Origin: Methylopumilus sp009926035
Lineage (GTDB): Bacteria > Pseudomonadota > Gammaproteobacteria > Burkholderiales > Methylophilaceae
DNA: 64,000 bases
Direction of reading: 5' to 3'
Assembly: GCA_041165405.1 (NCBI GenBank)
Contig: JBEANL010000002.1
Span: 43,152 to 107,151 of the forward strand
Shown: positions 34,195 to 43,400 of the stretch, one piece after another
Layout of the letters: each line of letters begins with the position of its first letter
How positions within the stretch are numbered: position 1 is the stretch's first letter
Position numbers and translations under genes: made by a program
Notes under the pieces: model-generated
Told to the model about the DNA's origin: nothing
The model's input: the letters and a program-made list of their open reading frames with translations, nothing else
Database searches by the model: none

Positions 34195-34635
34195 ATGGAA
34201 AAGCTTGAAACATTAATTGAAAAGACCGTGCAACAGCTCGGATACGAGTTGGTCGATTTGGAAATTTCAAATCGCGGCAAGCTTTTGCGAGTTTATATTG
34301 ATAAACCTGATTCAGTGACGATTGATGATTGTACTTTAGTGAGTAATCACCTAGGTCGCTTATTTACTGTAGAGCAGGATTTAGATTACGACCGACTAGA
34401 GGTGTCATCCCCTGGTATGGATCGTGTGTTAAAGAAATTAGCTGATTTTGAACGTTTCAAAGGCGAACGAGCTTCTGTGAAGTTAAGAATGCCTTTAGAA
34501 GCGCGTAAAAATTTTTTAGGCATCATTGATGGAACAGAAAAAGATACGGTGCTTTTGATGTGCGAGGGTGAGCTTTATCGTTTTGCTTTATCAAATATTG
34601 ATAAAGCGCGATTGAGCCCAGAATTTAAACGTTAG
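34195..34635 (+). CDS. rimP: ribosome maturation factor RimP
   Basis: A 146-residue factor needed for maturation of the 30S subunit. It has GYELVDLEISNRGKLLRVYIDKP (14-36), IDDCTLVSNHLGRLF, and YDRLEVSSPGMDRVLKK, all standard for the family. First gene of rimP-nusA-infB-rbfA-truB-rpsO-pnp, the conserved translation and RNA operon. A candidate leader hairpin precedes it. Confidence 0.95.
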   Translation: MEKLETLIEKTVQQLGYELVDLEISNRGKLLRVYIDKPDSVTIDDCTLVSNHLGRLFTVEQDLDYDRLEVSSPGMDRVLKKLADFERFKGERASVKLRMPLEARKNFLGIIDGTEKDTVLLMCEGELYRFALSNIDKARLSPEFKR

Positions 34636-34657
34636 AAAATGAGTTGCGGAGATTGAA

Positions 34658-36124
34658 ATGAGTCGCGAGATTTTATTATTAGTAGATGCTTTAGCCCATG
34701 AAAAAAATGTGAACAAAGAGGTAGTCTTTGAAGCGTTAGAATCAGCTTTGGCTTCAGCTACAAAGAAAAAAAATACGGAAGATATTGATGTGCGCGTAGA
34801 AATCGATCGTGACACAGGCGAATATAAATCTTTTAGACGTTGGACATTTTTAAATGATGATCTCATTGAAAATGAAGATGCTCAAATCTCACTCTTAGAT
34901 CCTCGCGCTGAAGGTAAAGTTGAAAACGATACAATCGAAGTGCCTCTTGAGTCTATTGAATTTGGACGTATCGGAGCGCAAGCCGCAAAGCAAGTGATCT
35001 TGCAAAAAGTACGTGAAGCTGAAAGAGAGCAAATTTTAGAAGACTTCTTAGGTCGTAATGAAAAATTAGTGACAGGTGTGATCAAACGTATGGATCGTGG
35101 CAATGGCATTATTGAAGTTGGTCGTATTGAGGCAGTGCTTCCTCGCGATCAAATGATCCCTAAAGAAAATTTACGTATTGGTGACCGCGTGAGAGCTTAT
35201 CTTACAAGTGTTGAAAGAAGTCATCGCGGACCGCAATTGATTTTATCTAGAACAGCACCTGAATTTCTTGTACGTTTATTTGAACTTGAAGTGCCTGAAA
35301 TTGAAGAAGGTTTATTAGAAATTAAATCTGCATCACGTGATCCAGGTTTGCGATCAAAAATTGCTGTAAAAGCAAACGATCAAAGAATTGATCCTGTAGG
35401 CACATGCGTCGGCATGCGTGGGTCAAGAGTGCAAGCAGTGACAGGCGAACTTGCAGGTGAGCGTGTCGATATTGTTTTATGGTCTATGGAGCCAGCACAG
35501 TTTGTCATTAATGCCATGGCACCTGCTGAAGTTTCAAGTATTGTGGTGGATGAAGAAAAACACAGTATGGATGTTGTAGTGAATGAAGAAAATTTAGCGC
35601 AAGCGATTGGACGCAATGGTCAAAACGTTCGTCTTGCATCTGAGCTTACAGGCTGGAATATTAATATCCTAACCGAAGAAGAATCTTCTAAGAAAAATCA
35701 AGAAGAATATACAAGTGTAAGTCAGCTATTTATGGCAAAACTTGACGTGGATGAAGACGTAGCTGACATTCTTGTGCAAGAAGGCTTTAGCACTCTAGAA
35801 GAAGTTGCGTATGTGCCATTGCAAGAGATGGTAGAGATCGAAGCATTCGATGAAGATACAGTGAATGAACTTCGCTCGCGTGCGAGAGCAGCCCTTCTGA
35901 CAGAGGCGATTGCTAAAGAAGAAAAAGTTGAAGAGGCAGCAGAAGATTTACTTACGATGGAGGGTATGGATGATGCTACGGCAAATCTGCTCGCGTCAAA
36001 GGGTATTTCTAAAATGGAAGATCTTGCAGATCTTGCTGTAGATGAATTAGTTGAAATGACTTCAATGGATGAAGAGCGAGCGAAACAGTTAATCATGACT
36101 GCTAGAGCGCCTTGGTTTGTTTAA
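34658..36124 (+). CDS. nusA: transcription termination/antitermination factor NusA
   Basis: A 488-residue factor that binds RNA polymerase and modulates pausing, termination and antitermination. Domains in order: N-terminal polymerase-binding domain (1-125), S1 (about 135-200), two KH domains (about 200-345, with RDPGLRSKIAVKAND and CVGMRGSRVQAV, then AIGRNGQNVRLASEL), and two acidic C-terminal AR2-like helix-hairpin-helix repeats (about 360-425 and 430-485). It follows rimP by 22 nt with GGAG as ribosome site. Confidence 0.96.
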   Translation: MSREILLLVDALAHEKNVNKEVVFEALESALASATKKKNTEDIDVRVEIDRDTGEYKSFRRWTFLNDDLIENEDAQISLLDPRAEGKVENDTIEVPLESIEFGRIGAQAAKQVILQKVREAEREQILEDFLGRNEKLVTGVIKRMDRGNGIIEVGRIEAVLPRDQMIPKENLRIGDRVRAYLTSVERSHRGPQLILSRTAPEFLVRLFELEVPEIEEGLLEIKSASRDPGLRSKIAVKANDQRIDPVGTCVGMRGSRVQAVTGELAGERVDIVLWSMEPAQFVINAMAPAEVSSIVVDEEKHSMDVVVNEENLAQAIGRNGQNVRLASELTGWNINILTEEESSKKNQEEYTSVSQLFMAKLDVDEDVADILVQEGFSTLEEVAYVPLQEMVEIEAFDEDTVNELRSRARAALLTEAIAKEEKVEEAAEDLLTMEGMDDATANLLASKGISKMEDLADLAVDELVEMTSMDEERAKQLIMTARAPWFV

Positions 36125-36163
36125 CGGCGCATGCAACTTACGATGAATATTATGAGGTACTAA

Positions 36164-38662
36164 ATGGGACAATCAACTGTCACTAAATTTGCTGAAGAAT
36201 TAGGATTGCCTGTTGATTTATTAATCGAACAGCTTAAAAGCGCTGGCGTAGATAAATCAGCAGCTGAAGATTCATTAACCGAATTAGATAAATCAGCACT
36301 TCTTGAGTATCTTCGTAAAGAGCACGGTCAGTCCCAAGCCCCAAAAAATAAAATCACTTTAACGCATAAACAAAACAAAGAGATTAAAAAAACAGATAGC
36401 ACAGGACGCGCTCGCACTATTCAAGTTGAGGTGCGTAAAAAACGTGTGCTCGTAAGACGTGAGGATGGGCAACCTGTTGATACGCCTATTGCAGAACCTA
36501 AGCCTATTGAGTCAGTAGCGAAACCTCAAACAAAAGGCCATCTTCTCGGTGAAGATGAGTTGTCGATGCGTGAAGATGAGGCCAAGCGTCATGCAGCACT
36601 TGCAGCAGCGCAAGCCGAAGACATTAGAAAAAAACAAGAAGCAGTTGCAAAAGTAAATGCAGCGCCAGCAGCTAAATTAAGTGAGGGCACCCTTCATCGC
36701 CCTGCTTCTAAAGTGGGGGTTAAAGTCGAGGGTAAAGAAAAGCAAGTTGATAAGAGTGAGAAAGATTGGTCTGATCGAGAATTTAAAAAACGCACACTAA
36801 AAGGCCGAGGAGATTTAAGCGCTGCCTCAGGATGGCGATCACCTAAATCAAAATCAAAACATCGCGAAGAGAATGAAGAATCAACATTTGTAGCCCCTAC
36901 CGAACCGATTGTGCGTGATATTCATGTACCAGAAACAATTTCAGTTGCAGACTTGGCTCATAAGATGTCAGTGAAAGCGACCGAAGTGATTAAGGTGCTG
37001 ATGAACATGGGCATGATGGTGACGATCAATCAAATTTTAGATCAAGATACTGGCATGATCGTGGTCGGTGAAATGGGACATAATGCGATTGCAGCTTTAG
37101 ATAACGATCCTGAAGCGTTGATTGATCAAGACTCAACGGTGGAAGCTATTTTAGAAACGCGTCCTCCAGTGGTCACTGTCATGGGCCACGTCGATCACGG
37201 TAAAACATCGCTCCTTGATTACATTAGAACAACGCGTGTGGCTTCTGGTGAAGCGGGCGGTATTACACAACATATTGGTGCGTATCATGTGGAAACACCG
37301 CGCGGTATGGTGACTTTTTTAGATACACCAGGTCATGAGGCGTTTACGGCAATGCGTGCTCGCGGAGCTAAAGCTACCGACATTGTTATTTTAGTGGTGG
37401 CTGCAGATGACGGTGTGATGCCACAGACTATTGAAGCGATTCATCATGCAAAAGCAGGTAATGTGCCACTTGTGGTTGCAATTAATAAAATTGATAAACC
37501 TGAAGCAGCGCCTGAGCGCGTGAAAATGGAACTCGTCGCGCAAGAAGTGGTGCCTGAAGATTTTGGTGGCGATACGATGTTCGTAGAAGTCTCTGCAAAA
37601 TCAGGACAAGGTATTGATAAATTACTTGAGTCAGTTCTTCTTCAAGCTGAAGTGTTAGAACTCAAAGCACCTAAAAATACGCCCGCTAAAGGTATTGTGA
37701 TTGAAGGCCGTTTAGATAAAGGTCGCGGTCCTGTTGCAACGATTCTTATTCAATCAGGCACATTAAAGCGGGGTGACACACTATTAGCTGGATCAGCTTT
37801 TGGTCGTATTCGTGCAATGCTTGATGAAACAGGGAAAGAAATTAAAGAAGCAGGGCCTTCGATTCCTGTTGAAGTGCTGGGTCTTGCAGACGTACCCAAT
37901 GCAGGTGAAGAAGTTGTGGTGCTAAATGATGAGCGTAAAGCGCGTGAAATTGCGCTATTCCGTCAAGGTAAGTTCAGAGATGTGAAGTTAGCAAAACAAC
38001 AAGCTGCCAAACTTGAAAATATATTTGATCAAATGGCTGAGGGTAGCGTGAAAGTGTTACCACTCATTATTAAATCCGATGTGCAAGGTTCATACGAAGC
38101 GTTATCTACATCACTCCAAAAATTATCAACGGATGAAGTTAAGGTGAATGTAATTCACATGGGTGTGGGTGCTGTCACTGAATCTGATGTGAACTTAGCG
38201 AGTGCATCAAAAGCGATCCTCATTGCATTTAATGTAAGAGCAGAGGCAGGTGCACGGAAACTAATCGATTCACTTGAGGTTGATGTTCACTATTACAGTA
38301 TTATTTATGAAGCTGTGGACCAAGTGAAAGCAGCGCTTGGAGGATTATTATCGCCAGAACAAAAAGAAAGTGTTATTGGTATGGTTGAAATTCGAGAAGT
38401 ATTTAAAATTTCTAAAGTGGGTTCTATCGCCGGTTGTTACGTGCAAGATGGCGTGATTCGAAGAAACTCAATGGTACGCGTTTTAAGAAATAACGTTGTG
38501 ATCCATTCAGGCGAACTCGACTCATTGAAACGTTTCAAAGATGACGTCAAAGAAGTTAAAAATAATTTCGAGTGTGGACTTTCTATTAAAAACTTTAATG
38601 AAATTGAAGTCGGCGACATGTTAGAAGTATTCGAAGTGGTTGAGGTCGCGCGTAAGCTTTAA
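36164..38662 (+). CDS. infB: translation initiation factor IF-2
   Basis: An 832-residue GTPase that brings initiator tRNA to the 30S subunit. It has an N-terminal IF2N domain (TVTKFAEELGLPVDLLIEQLKSAG), a long charged lysine/alanine-rich linker (about 50-250), a second IF2N (SVADLAHKMSVKATEVIK), the GTPase domain with GHVDHGKTSLL, DTPGHEAFT and NKIDKP, and C-terminal domains II to IV. Normal size. No frameshift. 39 nt after nusA and 2 nt before rbfA. Confidence 0.97.
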   Translation: MGQSTVTKFAEELGLPVDLLIEQLKSAGVDKSAAEDSLTELDKSALLEYLRKEHGQSQAPKNKITLTHKQNKEIKKTDSTGRARTIQVEVRKKRVLVRREDGQPVDTPIAEPKPIESVAKPQTKGHLLGEDELSMREDEAKRHAALAAAQAEDIRKKQEAVAKVNAAPAAKLSEGTLHRPASKVGVKVEGKEKQVDKSEKDWSDREFKKRTLKGRGDLSAASGWRSPKSKSKHREENEESTFVAPTEPIVRDIHVPETISVADLAHKMSVKATEVIKVLMNMGMMVTINQILDQDTGMIVVGEMGHNAIAALDNDPEALIDQDSTVEAILETRPPVVTVMGHVDHGKTSLLDYIRTTRVASGEAGGITQHIGAYHVETPRGMVTFLDTPGHEAFTAMRARGAKATDIVILVVAADDGVMPQTIEAIHHAKAGNVPLVVAINKIDKPEAAPERVKMELVAQEVVPEDFGGDTMFVEVSAKSGQGIDKLLESVLLQAEVLELKAPKNTPAKGIVIEGRLDKGRGPVATILIQSGTLKRGDTLLAGSAFGRIRAMLDETGKEIKEAGPSIPVEVLGLADVPNAGEEVVVLNDERKAREIALFRQGKFRDVKLAKQQAAKLENIFDQMAEGSVKVLPLIIKSDVQGSYEALSTSLQKLSTDEVKVNVIHMGVGAVTESDVNLASASKAILIAFNVRAEAGARKLIDSLEVDVHYYSIIYEAVDQVKAALGGLLSPEQKESVIGMVEIREVFKISKVGSIAGCYVQDGVIRRNSMVRVLRNNVVIHSGELDSLKRFKDDVKEVKNNFECGLSIKNFNEIEVGDMLEVFEVVEVARKL

Positions 38663-38664
38663 TC

Positions 38665-39012
38665 ATGGTGAATCGATCTTATGCGAGAAGTGATCGCATT
38701 TCAGAGCAAATTAAGCGAGAACTCGCAGAGCTGATTCAATCAGAACTTAAAGATCCTGCAGTGGGAATGTTGACGATTACTGAAGTGCAAGTCACTCCTG
38801 ATTTACTTCACGCAAAAATATATTTTACTTCTCCTACAAATGATCCTTTGATCATGGAAGGCTTAGAGCGCTCGACAGGATATTTGCGTGCACAATTATC
38901 AAAGCGCATGGCAACACGTGGCATACCACAACTTCATTTTGTGTACGATACGTCGATTGATGAGGGTATGAAAATTTCTCAACTCATTAAAGACGCACTC
39001 CCTCCTCAGTAA
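38665..39012 (+). CDS. rbfA: ribosome-binding factor A
   Basis: A 115-residue KH-fold protein that helps 16S rRNA maturation, above all in the cold. It has RSDRISEQIKRELAELIQSELKDPAVGMLTITEVQVTPDLLHAKIYFT, the family's core. Two nucleotides separate it from the stop of infB, so translation is coupled. Nine nucleotides later truB begins. Confidence 0.95.
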   Translation: MVNRSYARSDRISEQIKRELAELIQSELKDPAVGMLTITEVQVTPDLLHAKIYFTSPTNDPLIMEGLERSTGYLRAQLSKRMATRGIPQLHFVYDTSIDEGMKISQLIKDALPPQ

Positions 39013-39021
39013 TTTATTTCC

Positions 39022-39924
39022 ATGCAAAAGAAGTCTATGAAGCGCGAGATTGATGGCGTTTTCCTACTCGATAAACCCCTCGGATTTTCTTCAAATCAAG
39101 CGTTAAAAAAAATTCAATGGTTATTTAATGCAAAAAAAGCAGGACATACTGGCACCCTTGATCCTATGGCCTCAGGGCTTTTGCCTATTTGTTTGGGGGA
39201 AGCGACAAAATTTTCTCATCGTCTTCTTGATGCTAATAAAACTTATATCGCAACCATTCAGTTAGGCGTTACGACGACGACAGGTGACCAAGAAGGCGAA
39301 GTGGTTTCAGAAAGAAAAGTTATTTTGAATGAGCCTCAAATAAAAGAAACATTACAAAAATTTTTAGGCGATATTTCACAAATACCCCCTATGTATTCTG
39401 CTTTGAAATTTGAAGGAAAGCCTCTCTATGAATATGCGAGAGAAGGTATTGAAATTGAGCGTAAATCGCGACAAATTAAGATCTACGACATCAATCTTAT
39501 GAAAATGGATAGTGCCGTCATGACAATTGAAGTTTCCTGCAGCAAGGGTACTTACATTAGGACTTTGGCAGAAGATATTGGACAAGCATTAGGATGTGGC
39601 GCCCATTTAAAGGGATTGGAGCGCACTCAAACGGGTAATTTTCAATTATCAGAAGCACTCACAATCGAAGTGCTTGAAGAGATGTCTATGGCCTCTCGAG
39701 AGAAAGTATTGTTGCCTACGGATGCTTTACTTGAAGGTTTATCGTCAGTTAAATTGACCTTGGCTGAAACAGAATTGATTAAAAAAGGGCAAAGTATTGA
39801 TTTCATTAGTAAAAATGACAAAGAATTGCGGCTATATGGTGCATCAGGGCAGTTTGTGGGGGTAGGTCAACCAGACCTTCAAGGACGTCTTTTTCCTAAG
39901 CGCTTAATCGCAAATATATTATAA
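39022..39924 (+). CDS. truB: tRNA pseudouridine-55 synthase
   Basis: A 300-residue enzyme that makes pseudouridine at position 55 of tRNA. The catalytic aspartate is D47 in AGHTGTLDPMASG. GVFLLDKPLGFSSNQALK, TIQLGVTTTTGDQEGEV, and CSKGTYIRTLAEDIG are further hallmarks, and the C-terminal PUA-like part is present. An alternative start at Met6 is possible. It lies between rbfA and rpsO in the conserved order. Confidence 0.95.
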   Translation: MQKKSMKREIDGVFLLDKPLGFSSNQALKKIQWLFNAKKAGHTGTLDPMASGLLPICLGEATKFSHRLLDANKTYIATIQLGVTTTTGDQEGEVVSERKVILNEPQIKETLQKFLGDISQIPPMYSALKFEGKPLYEYAREGIEIERKSRQIKIYDINLMKMDSAVMTIEVSCSKGTYIRTLAEDIGQALGCGAHLKGLERTQTGNFQLSEALTIEVLEEMSMASREKVLLPTDALLEGLSSVKLTLAETELIKKGQSIDFISKNDKELRLYGASGQFVGVGQPDLQGRLFPKRLIANIL

Positions 39925-39991
39925 AAAACATATTGTTAAATCAAAAGAATCCAATTAAAATACGCGGTTCTGAATGAGGAGAAAAGATTAA

Positions 39992-40261
39992 ATGGCATCA
40001 ACAGCAGCAGAAAGAGCCAAAGTTGTAAGTGAATATCAACAGGCAAAGAACGACACAGGATCCCCAGAAGTGCAAGTTGCACTTATCACAAGTCGTATTG
40101 GTTATTTAACAGAACATTTCAAAACCAATGCAAAAGACCATCACTCACGTCGTGGACTTTTAGCGCTTGTAAGTCAACGCAGAAAATTATTAGATTACCT
40201 CAAGGGTAAAAATTTAGGTCGCTACCAATCATTGATTGAGCGTCTTGGTTTACGTAAATAA
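39992..40261 (+). CDS. rpsO: 30S ribosomal protein S15
   Basis: An 89-residue primary 16S rRNA-binding protein. It has DTGSPEVQVALITSRIGYLTEHFKTNAKDHHSRRGLLALVSQRRKLLDYLK, which is very conserved. The leader between truB and this gene (67 nt) is long enough for the S15 autoregulatory structure known in other bacteria, though I cannot name a specific fold. It is followed by a hairpin and pnp. Confidence 0.96.
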   Translation: MASTAAERAKVVSEYQQAKNDTGSPEVQVALITSRIGYLTEHFKTNAKDHHSRRGLLALVSQRRKLLDYLKGKNLGRYQSLIERLGLRK

Positions 40262-40317
40262 TTTTTTAACTATTTAAATTAATTAGTTTAAGAGATTTAT
40301 TGATTCGTAAGTTTTGA

Positions 40318-40360
40318 AGCCGATTGCAATCCTTTTTTAAAGGAAGATGCGTCGGCTTTT
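40318..40360 (+). terminator. two-part hairpin with T run between rpsO and pnp
   Basis: AGCCGA (40318-40323) pairs with TCGGCT (40352-40357). Inside, TCCTTT (40330-40335) pairs with AAAGGA (40339-40344). A T run follows. It can end rpsO transcription; it could also be the processing hairpin in the pnp leader. Confidence 0.7.
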
Positions 40361-40436
40361 TTATTGGATGTTAAATGTTAGTAATGTATTCGTTATTAAG
40401 AAGTGAATAACGGATGAAAAAAGAAAAGGGTAAATT

Positions 40437-42566
40437 ATGTTTAAAGCAATTAAGAAAAGTATTCAATTTGGTGCGCACACCTTAACACTTGAAACAGGTG
40501 AAATAGCAAGACAAGCAGATGGCGCAGTATTAGTAAGTTATGGTGATACAGCAGTGTTAGTTACAGTTGTAGGGAAGCGGGATGTTAAAGAAGGCCAAGA
40601 TTTCTTCCCACTTACAGTTGATTATCAAGAAAAGACATACGCTGCAGGTAAAATTCCTGGCGGTTTTTTCAAACGAGAAGGACGTCCAAGTGAAAAAGAA
40701 ACACTCACTTCACGTTTAATTGATCGCCCATTACGTCCTTTATTCCCGGAAAGTTTTTATAACGAAATTCAAATTGTTGCGATGGTCGTTTCATCTGACA
40801 GTGAAATTGATTCTGATATTCCAGCAATCATTGGCGCTTCAGCAGCATTAGCGATTTCTGGCATTCCATTTTATGGACCGATTGGTGCAGCGCGCGTAGG
40901 TTACATTAATGAAGAATATGTCACTAATCCAACAGCTTCACAACTAGAAGATAGTGAGCTTGATCTCGTGGTTGCAGCGACAGATTCAGCTGTATTGATG
41001 GTGGAATCAGAAGCAAAAGAACTACCTGAAAGCGTCATGTTAGGTGCCGTGCTTCATGGCCATAAAGAAATGCAAGCTGTGATTAAAATGATTAATGAGT
41101 TAGCTAAAGAAGTTGGCAAAGAACCATGGGATTGGGTTGCACCAGAACCAGATAAAGCCCTTATTAAAAAGATTCATGATTTAGCAGCAAAAGATGTTCA
41201 CGCTGCATTTCAAATTAAATCAAAAGCCGATCGTTCAGCAAAACTAGAAGAAATCAAAAATAAAGTATTCGCTGAATTGATTACTGAAGATACAGATACG
41301 ATCGAAACAAACAAAATTAAAAATGAATTTTTTAATTTAGAAGCAAAAACAGTTCGTACACAAATTTTAGATGGTGAGCCACGTATTGATGGTCGAGATA
41401 CTCGCACAGTAAGACCGATTGCGATTAGATCTGGTGTTCTTCCAAGAACACATGGTTCAGCATTATTCACCCGTGGTGAAACACAAGCGCTTGTCGTAGC
41501 AACATTAGGTACAGGCCGTGATGAACAATCGATTGATGCACTTCAAGGTGAGTATTCAGATCGCTTTATGCTTCATTACAATATGCCTCCTTATGCAACT
41601 GGAGAAACAGGACGTGTAGGTACACCTAAGCGTCGTGAAATTGGTCACGGTCGACTCGCTAAGCGTGCATTGATTGCTGTACTACCTTCTAAAGAAGATT
41701 TTAGTTACACAATTCGTGTCGTTTCTGAAATTACAGAATCTAATGGTTCAAGTTCTATGGCATCTGTATGTGGCGGTTGTTTAGCTTTAATGGATGCAGG
41801 TGTTCCGATTAAGGCACACGTCGCAGGTATTGCGATGGGTCTCATTAAAGAAGGTAATCGTGTTGCTGTTCTAACAGATATCTTGGGTGATGAAGATCAC
41901 TTAGGTGATATGGACTTTAAAGTAGCGGGTACTGAAGATGGTATTACAGCACTTCAAATGGATATCAAAATTACAGGTATCACGACTGAAATTATGCAAG
42001 TAGCATTAAGCCAAGCTAAAGAAGGACGTGAACATATTTTAGCGATCATGAAAAAAGAAATGAAAGGTAGCCGTCAAGAGCTATCAACATTTGCACCAAG
42101 AATTATTACTGTGAAAATTCATCCAGATAAAATTCGCGAAGTGATTGGTAAAGGTGGATCAGTGATTAAAGCCTTAACTGAAGAAACAGGTGCGACAATT
42201 GATATTGAAGATGACGGTACGATCAAGATTGCTTGTGTTGATGGTTTGCAAGGCGAAGAAGCTAAACGTCGTATTTTAGAAATCACAGCAGAAATCGAAG
42301 TAGGTCAAATCTACGAGGGTACTGTGATTAAGATGCTAGACTTCGGCGCTATCGTATCTCTTCTGCCCGGTAAAGATGGTTTGCTTCATATTTCACAAAT
42401 TGCACATCAACGTGTGAATGCTGTGACTGACTTTTTATCTGAAGGACAAAAAGTTAAAGTGCAAGTAATTGAAGTAGATGATAAGGGTCGTGTTCGTGTC
42501 AGCGCAAAAGCATTGATCGAGCCGCCTCCTGCTCAAGAAAAATCTGAAAGCAAAAAAGAAGACTAA
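40437..42566 (+). CDS. pnp: polynucleotide phosphorylase
   Basis: A 709-residue 3'-5' phosphorolytic exoribonuclease, part of mRNA decay. It has two RNase PH domains (the first with LVSYGDTAVLVTVVG, the second with RTHGSALFTRGETQALVVATLGT), a linking helical domain, then KH (IREVIGKGGSVIKALTEETGATIDI) and S1 (GQIYEGTVIKMLDFGAIVSLLPGKDGLLHISQI) domains and a charged tail. Full length. Last gene of the rimP operon, ended by a strong terminator shared with dksA. Confidence 0.97.
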   Translation: MFKAIKKSIQFGAHTLTLETGEIARQADGAVLVSYGDTAVLVTVVGKRDVKEGQDFFPLTVDYQEKTYAAGKIPGGFFKREGRPSEKETLTSRLIDRPLRPLFPESFYNEIQIVAMVVSSDSEIDSDIPAIIGASAALAISGIPFYGPIGAARVGYINEEYVTNPTASQLEDSELDLVVAATDSAVLMVESEAKELPESVMLGAVLHGHKEMQAVIKMINELAKEVGKEPWDWVAPEPDKALIKKIHDLAAKDVHAAFQIKSKADRSAKLEEIKNKVFAELITEDTDTIETNKIKNEFFNLEAKTVRTQILDGEPRIDGRDTRTVRPIAIRSGVLPRTHGSALFTRGETQALVVATLGTGRDEQSIDALQGEYSDRFMLHYNMPPYATGETGRVGTPKRREIGHGRLAKRALIAVLPSKEDFSYTIRVVSEITESNGSSSMASVCGGCLALMDAGVPIKAHVAGIAMGLIKEGNRVAVLTDILGDEDHLGDMDFKVAGTEDGITALQMDIKITGITTEIMQVALSQAKEGREHILAIMKKEMKGSRQELSTFAPRIITVKIHPDKIREVIGKGGSVIKALTEETGATIDIEDDGTIKIACVDGLQGEEAKRRILEITAEIEVGQIYEGTVIKMLDFGAIVSLLPGKDGLLHISQIAHQRVNAVTDFLSEGQKVKVQVIEVDDKGRVRVSAKALIEPPPAQEKSESKKED

Positions 42567-42590
42567 TTATTTTAAAGAAATTTAAGACAA

Positions 42591-42620
42591 CAAAAAACCC
42601 GGGATCTCCCGGGTTTTTTG
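42591..42620. terminator. bidirectional terminator between pnp and dksA
   Basis: A perfect 14-bp inverted repeat (42591-42604 against 42607-42620), A-rich on one side and T-rich on the other around CCCGGG. Either strand gives a GC stem followed by a T run, so it ends both convergent genes. Confidence 0.93.
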
Positions 42621-42634
42621 TTTCAATAACTTGA

Positions 42635-43303
42635 TTAGCCTGCCATTTGTTTTTCACGCATTTCATCAAGCGTTTTGCAATCAATGCAAAGCGTTGCTGT
42701 GGGACGTGCTTCCAGACGCTTTAAACCAATCTCTTCGCCACAACCAGTGCAATAACCATAATCTTGGCTTTCGATATTTCTTAAAGTCTCTTCAATTTTT
42801 TTAATAAGCTTACGTTCGCGATCACGGTTTCTTAGTTCAAGCGCCATATCTGACTCTTGACTTGCGCGATCATTAGGATCCGCATATGAAGTGAGTTCAT
42901 CTTGCATCGTATGAACTGTGCGATCGATATCCTGACTTAATTCCGTTTTCCATTCATTAAGGATTGAACGGAAATGATTAAGTTGGCTTTTGCTCATATA
43001 GCTTTCACCTTTTTTAGCTTCATAAGCTCTAAATTGTTTAAGGCCTTTTTGAGATGAGCTGGTGATTTTAGATTTAAGCGGAACAATTTTTGTTGGTATA
43101 GGTTTTTTAGTAATAACTTTTTTAGCTACGACTTTCTTGACCGGTGCTTTTTTCTTTGCAACAACTTTCTTAGCTGCTACTTTTTTAGGGGCTGCTTTCT
43201 TAACCGCCACTTTTTTCGCCACTGGTTTTTTCTTAGCTACGACTTTCTTGACCGGTGCTTTTTTCTTTGCAACAACTTTCTTAGCTATTTTTTTAACTGC
43301 CAT
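42635..43303 (-). CDS. dksA: DksA with an N-terminal lysine/alanine-rich histone-like tail
   Basis: A 222-residue protein. Residues about 100-222 are a full DksA, the RNA polymerase secondary-channel factor that works with ppGpp: coiled coil with the tip DPNDRASQES (canonical DxxDxA), then a zinc finger CTGCG...CIDC. Residues 1-80 form a lysine/alanine/valine tail like the eukaryotic histone H1 C-terminus. It includes two exact copies of AKKVVAKKKAPVKKVVAK (7-24 and 44-61), from a 54-bp DNA duplication. Ordinary DksA proteins have about 140-150 residues and lack this tail. The tail should bind DNA or RNA nonspecifically. Convergent with pnp. Confidence 0.92.
   Translation of the reverse strand: MAVKKIAKKVVAKKKAPVKKVVAKKKPVAKKVAVKKAAPKKVAAKKVVAKKKAPVKKVVAKKVITKKPIPTKIVPLKSKITSSSQKGLKQFRAYEAKKGESYMSKSQLNHFRSILNEWKTELSQDIDRTVHTMQDELTSYADPNDRASQESDMALELRNRDRERKLIKKIEETLRNIESQDYGYCTGCGEEIGLKRLEARPTATLCIDCKTLDEMREKQMAG
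43122..43175. repeat. 54-bp exact direct repeat, copy 1 (dksA tail)
   Basis: Identical to 43233-43286 over 54 bp, offset 111 bp (37 codons). Both copies are in frame in the dksA tail and encode the same 18 residues. Mismatches start immediately outside on both sides. The length, a multiple of 3, lets the repeat expand or shrink without a frameshift. Confidence 0.92.
43233..43286. repeat. 54-bp exact direct repeat, copy 2 (dksA tail)
   Basis: Second copy of the 54-bp direct repeat that starts at 43122. It encodes residues 7-24 of the DksA-tail protein. Confidence 0.92.
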
Positions 43304-43400
43304 TTTTTAATCCTAAAGTAAAAACAAATGAAAATAATCGCGAAAGTTTACACTGATCGACTATGAAAGCAAGATGTAATTAAGGTATTTTTCTGACTAT

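Noticed and set aside
35722..36096. 124-residue minus-strand ORF inside nusA
   Set aside because: Serine-rich shadow of the acidic nusA repeats, with no ribosome site and full overlap with a certain gene.
43062..43310. Long plus-strand ORF opposite dksA
   Set aside because: It is the antisense of the lysine-rich dksA tail; the Phe/Thr/Ala-rich product is just the mirror of AAA/GCA-type codons.
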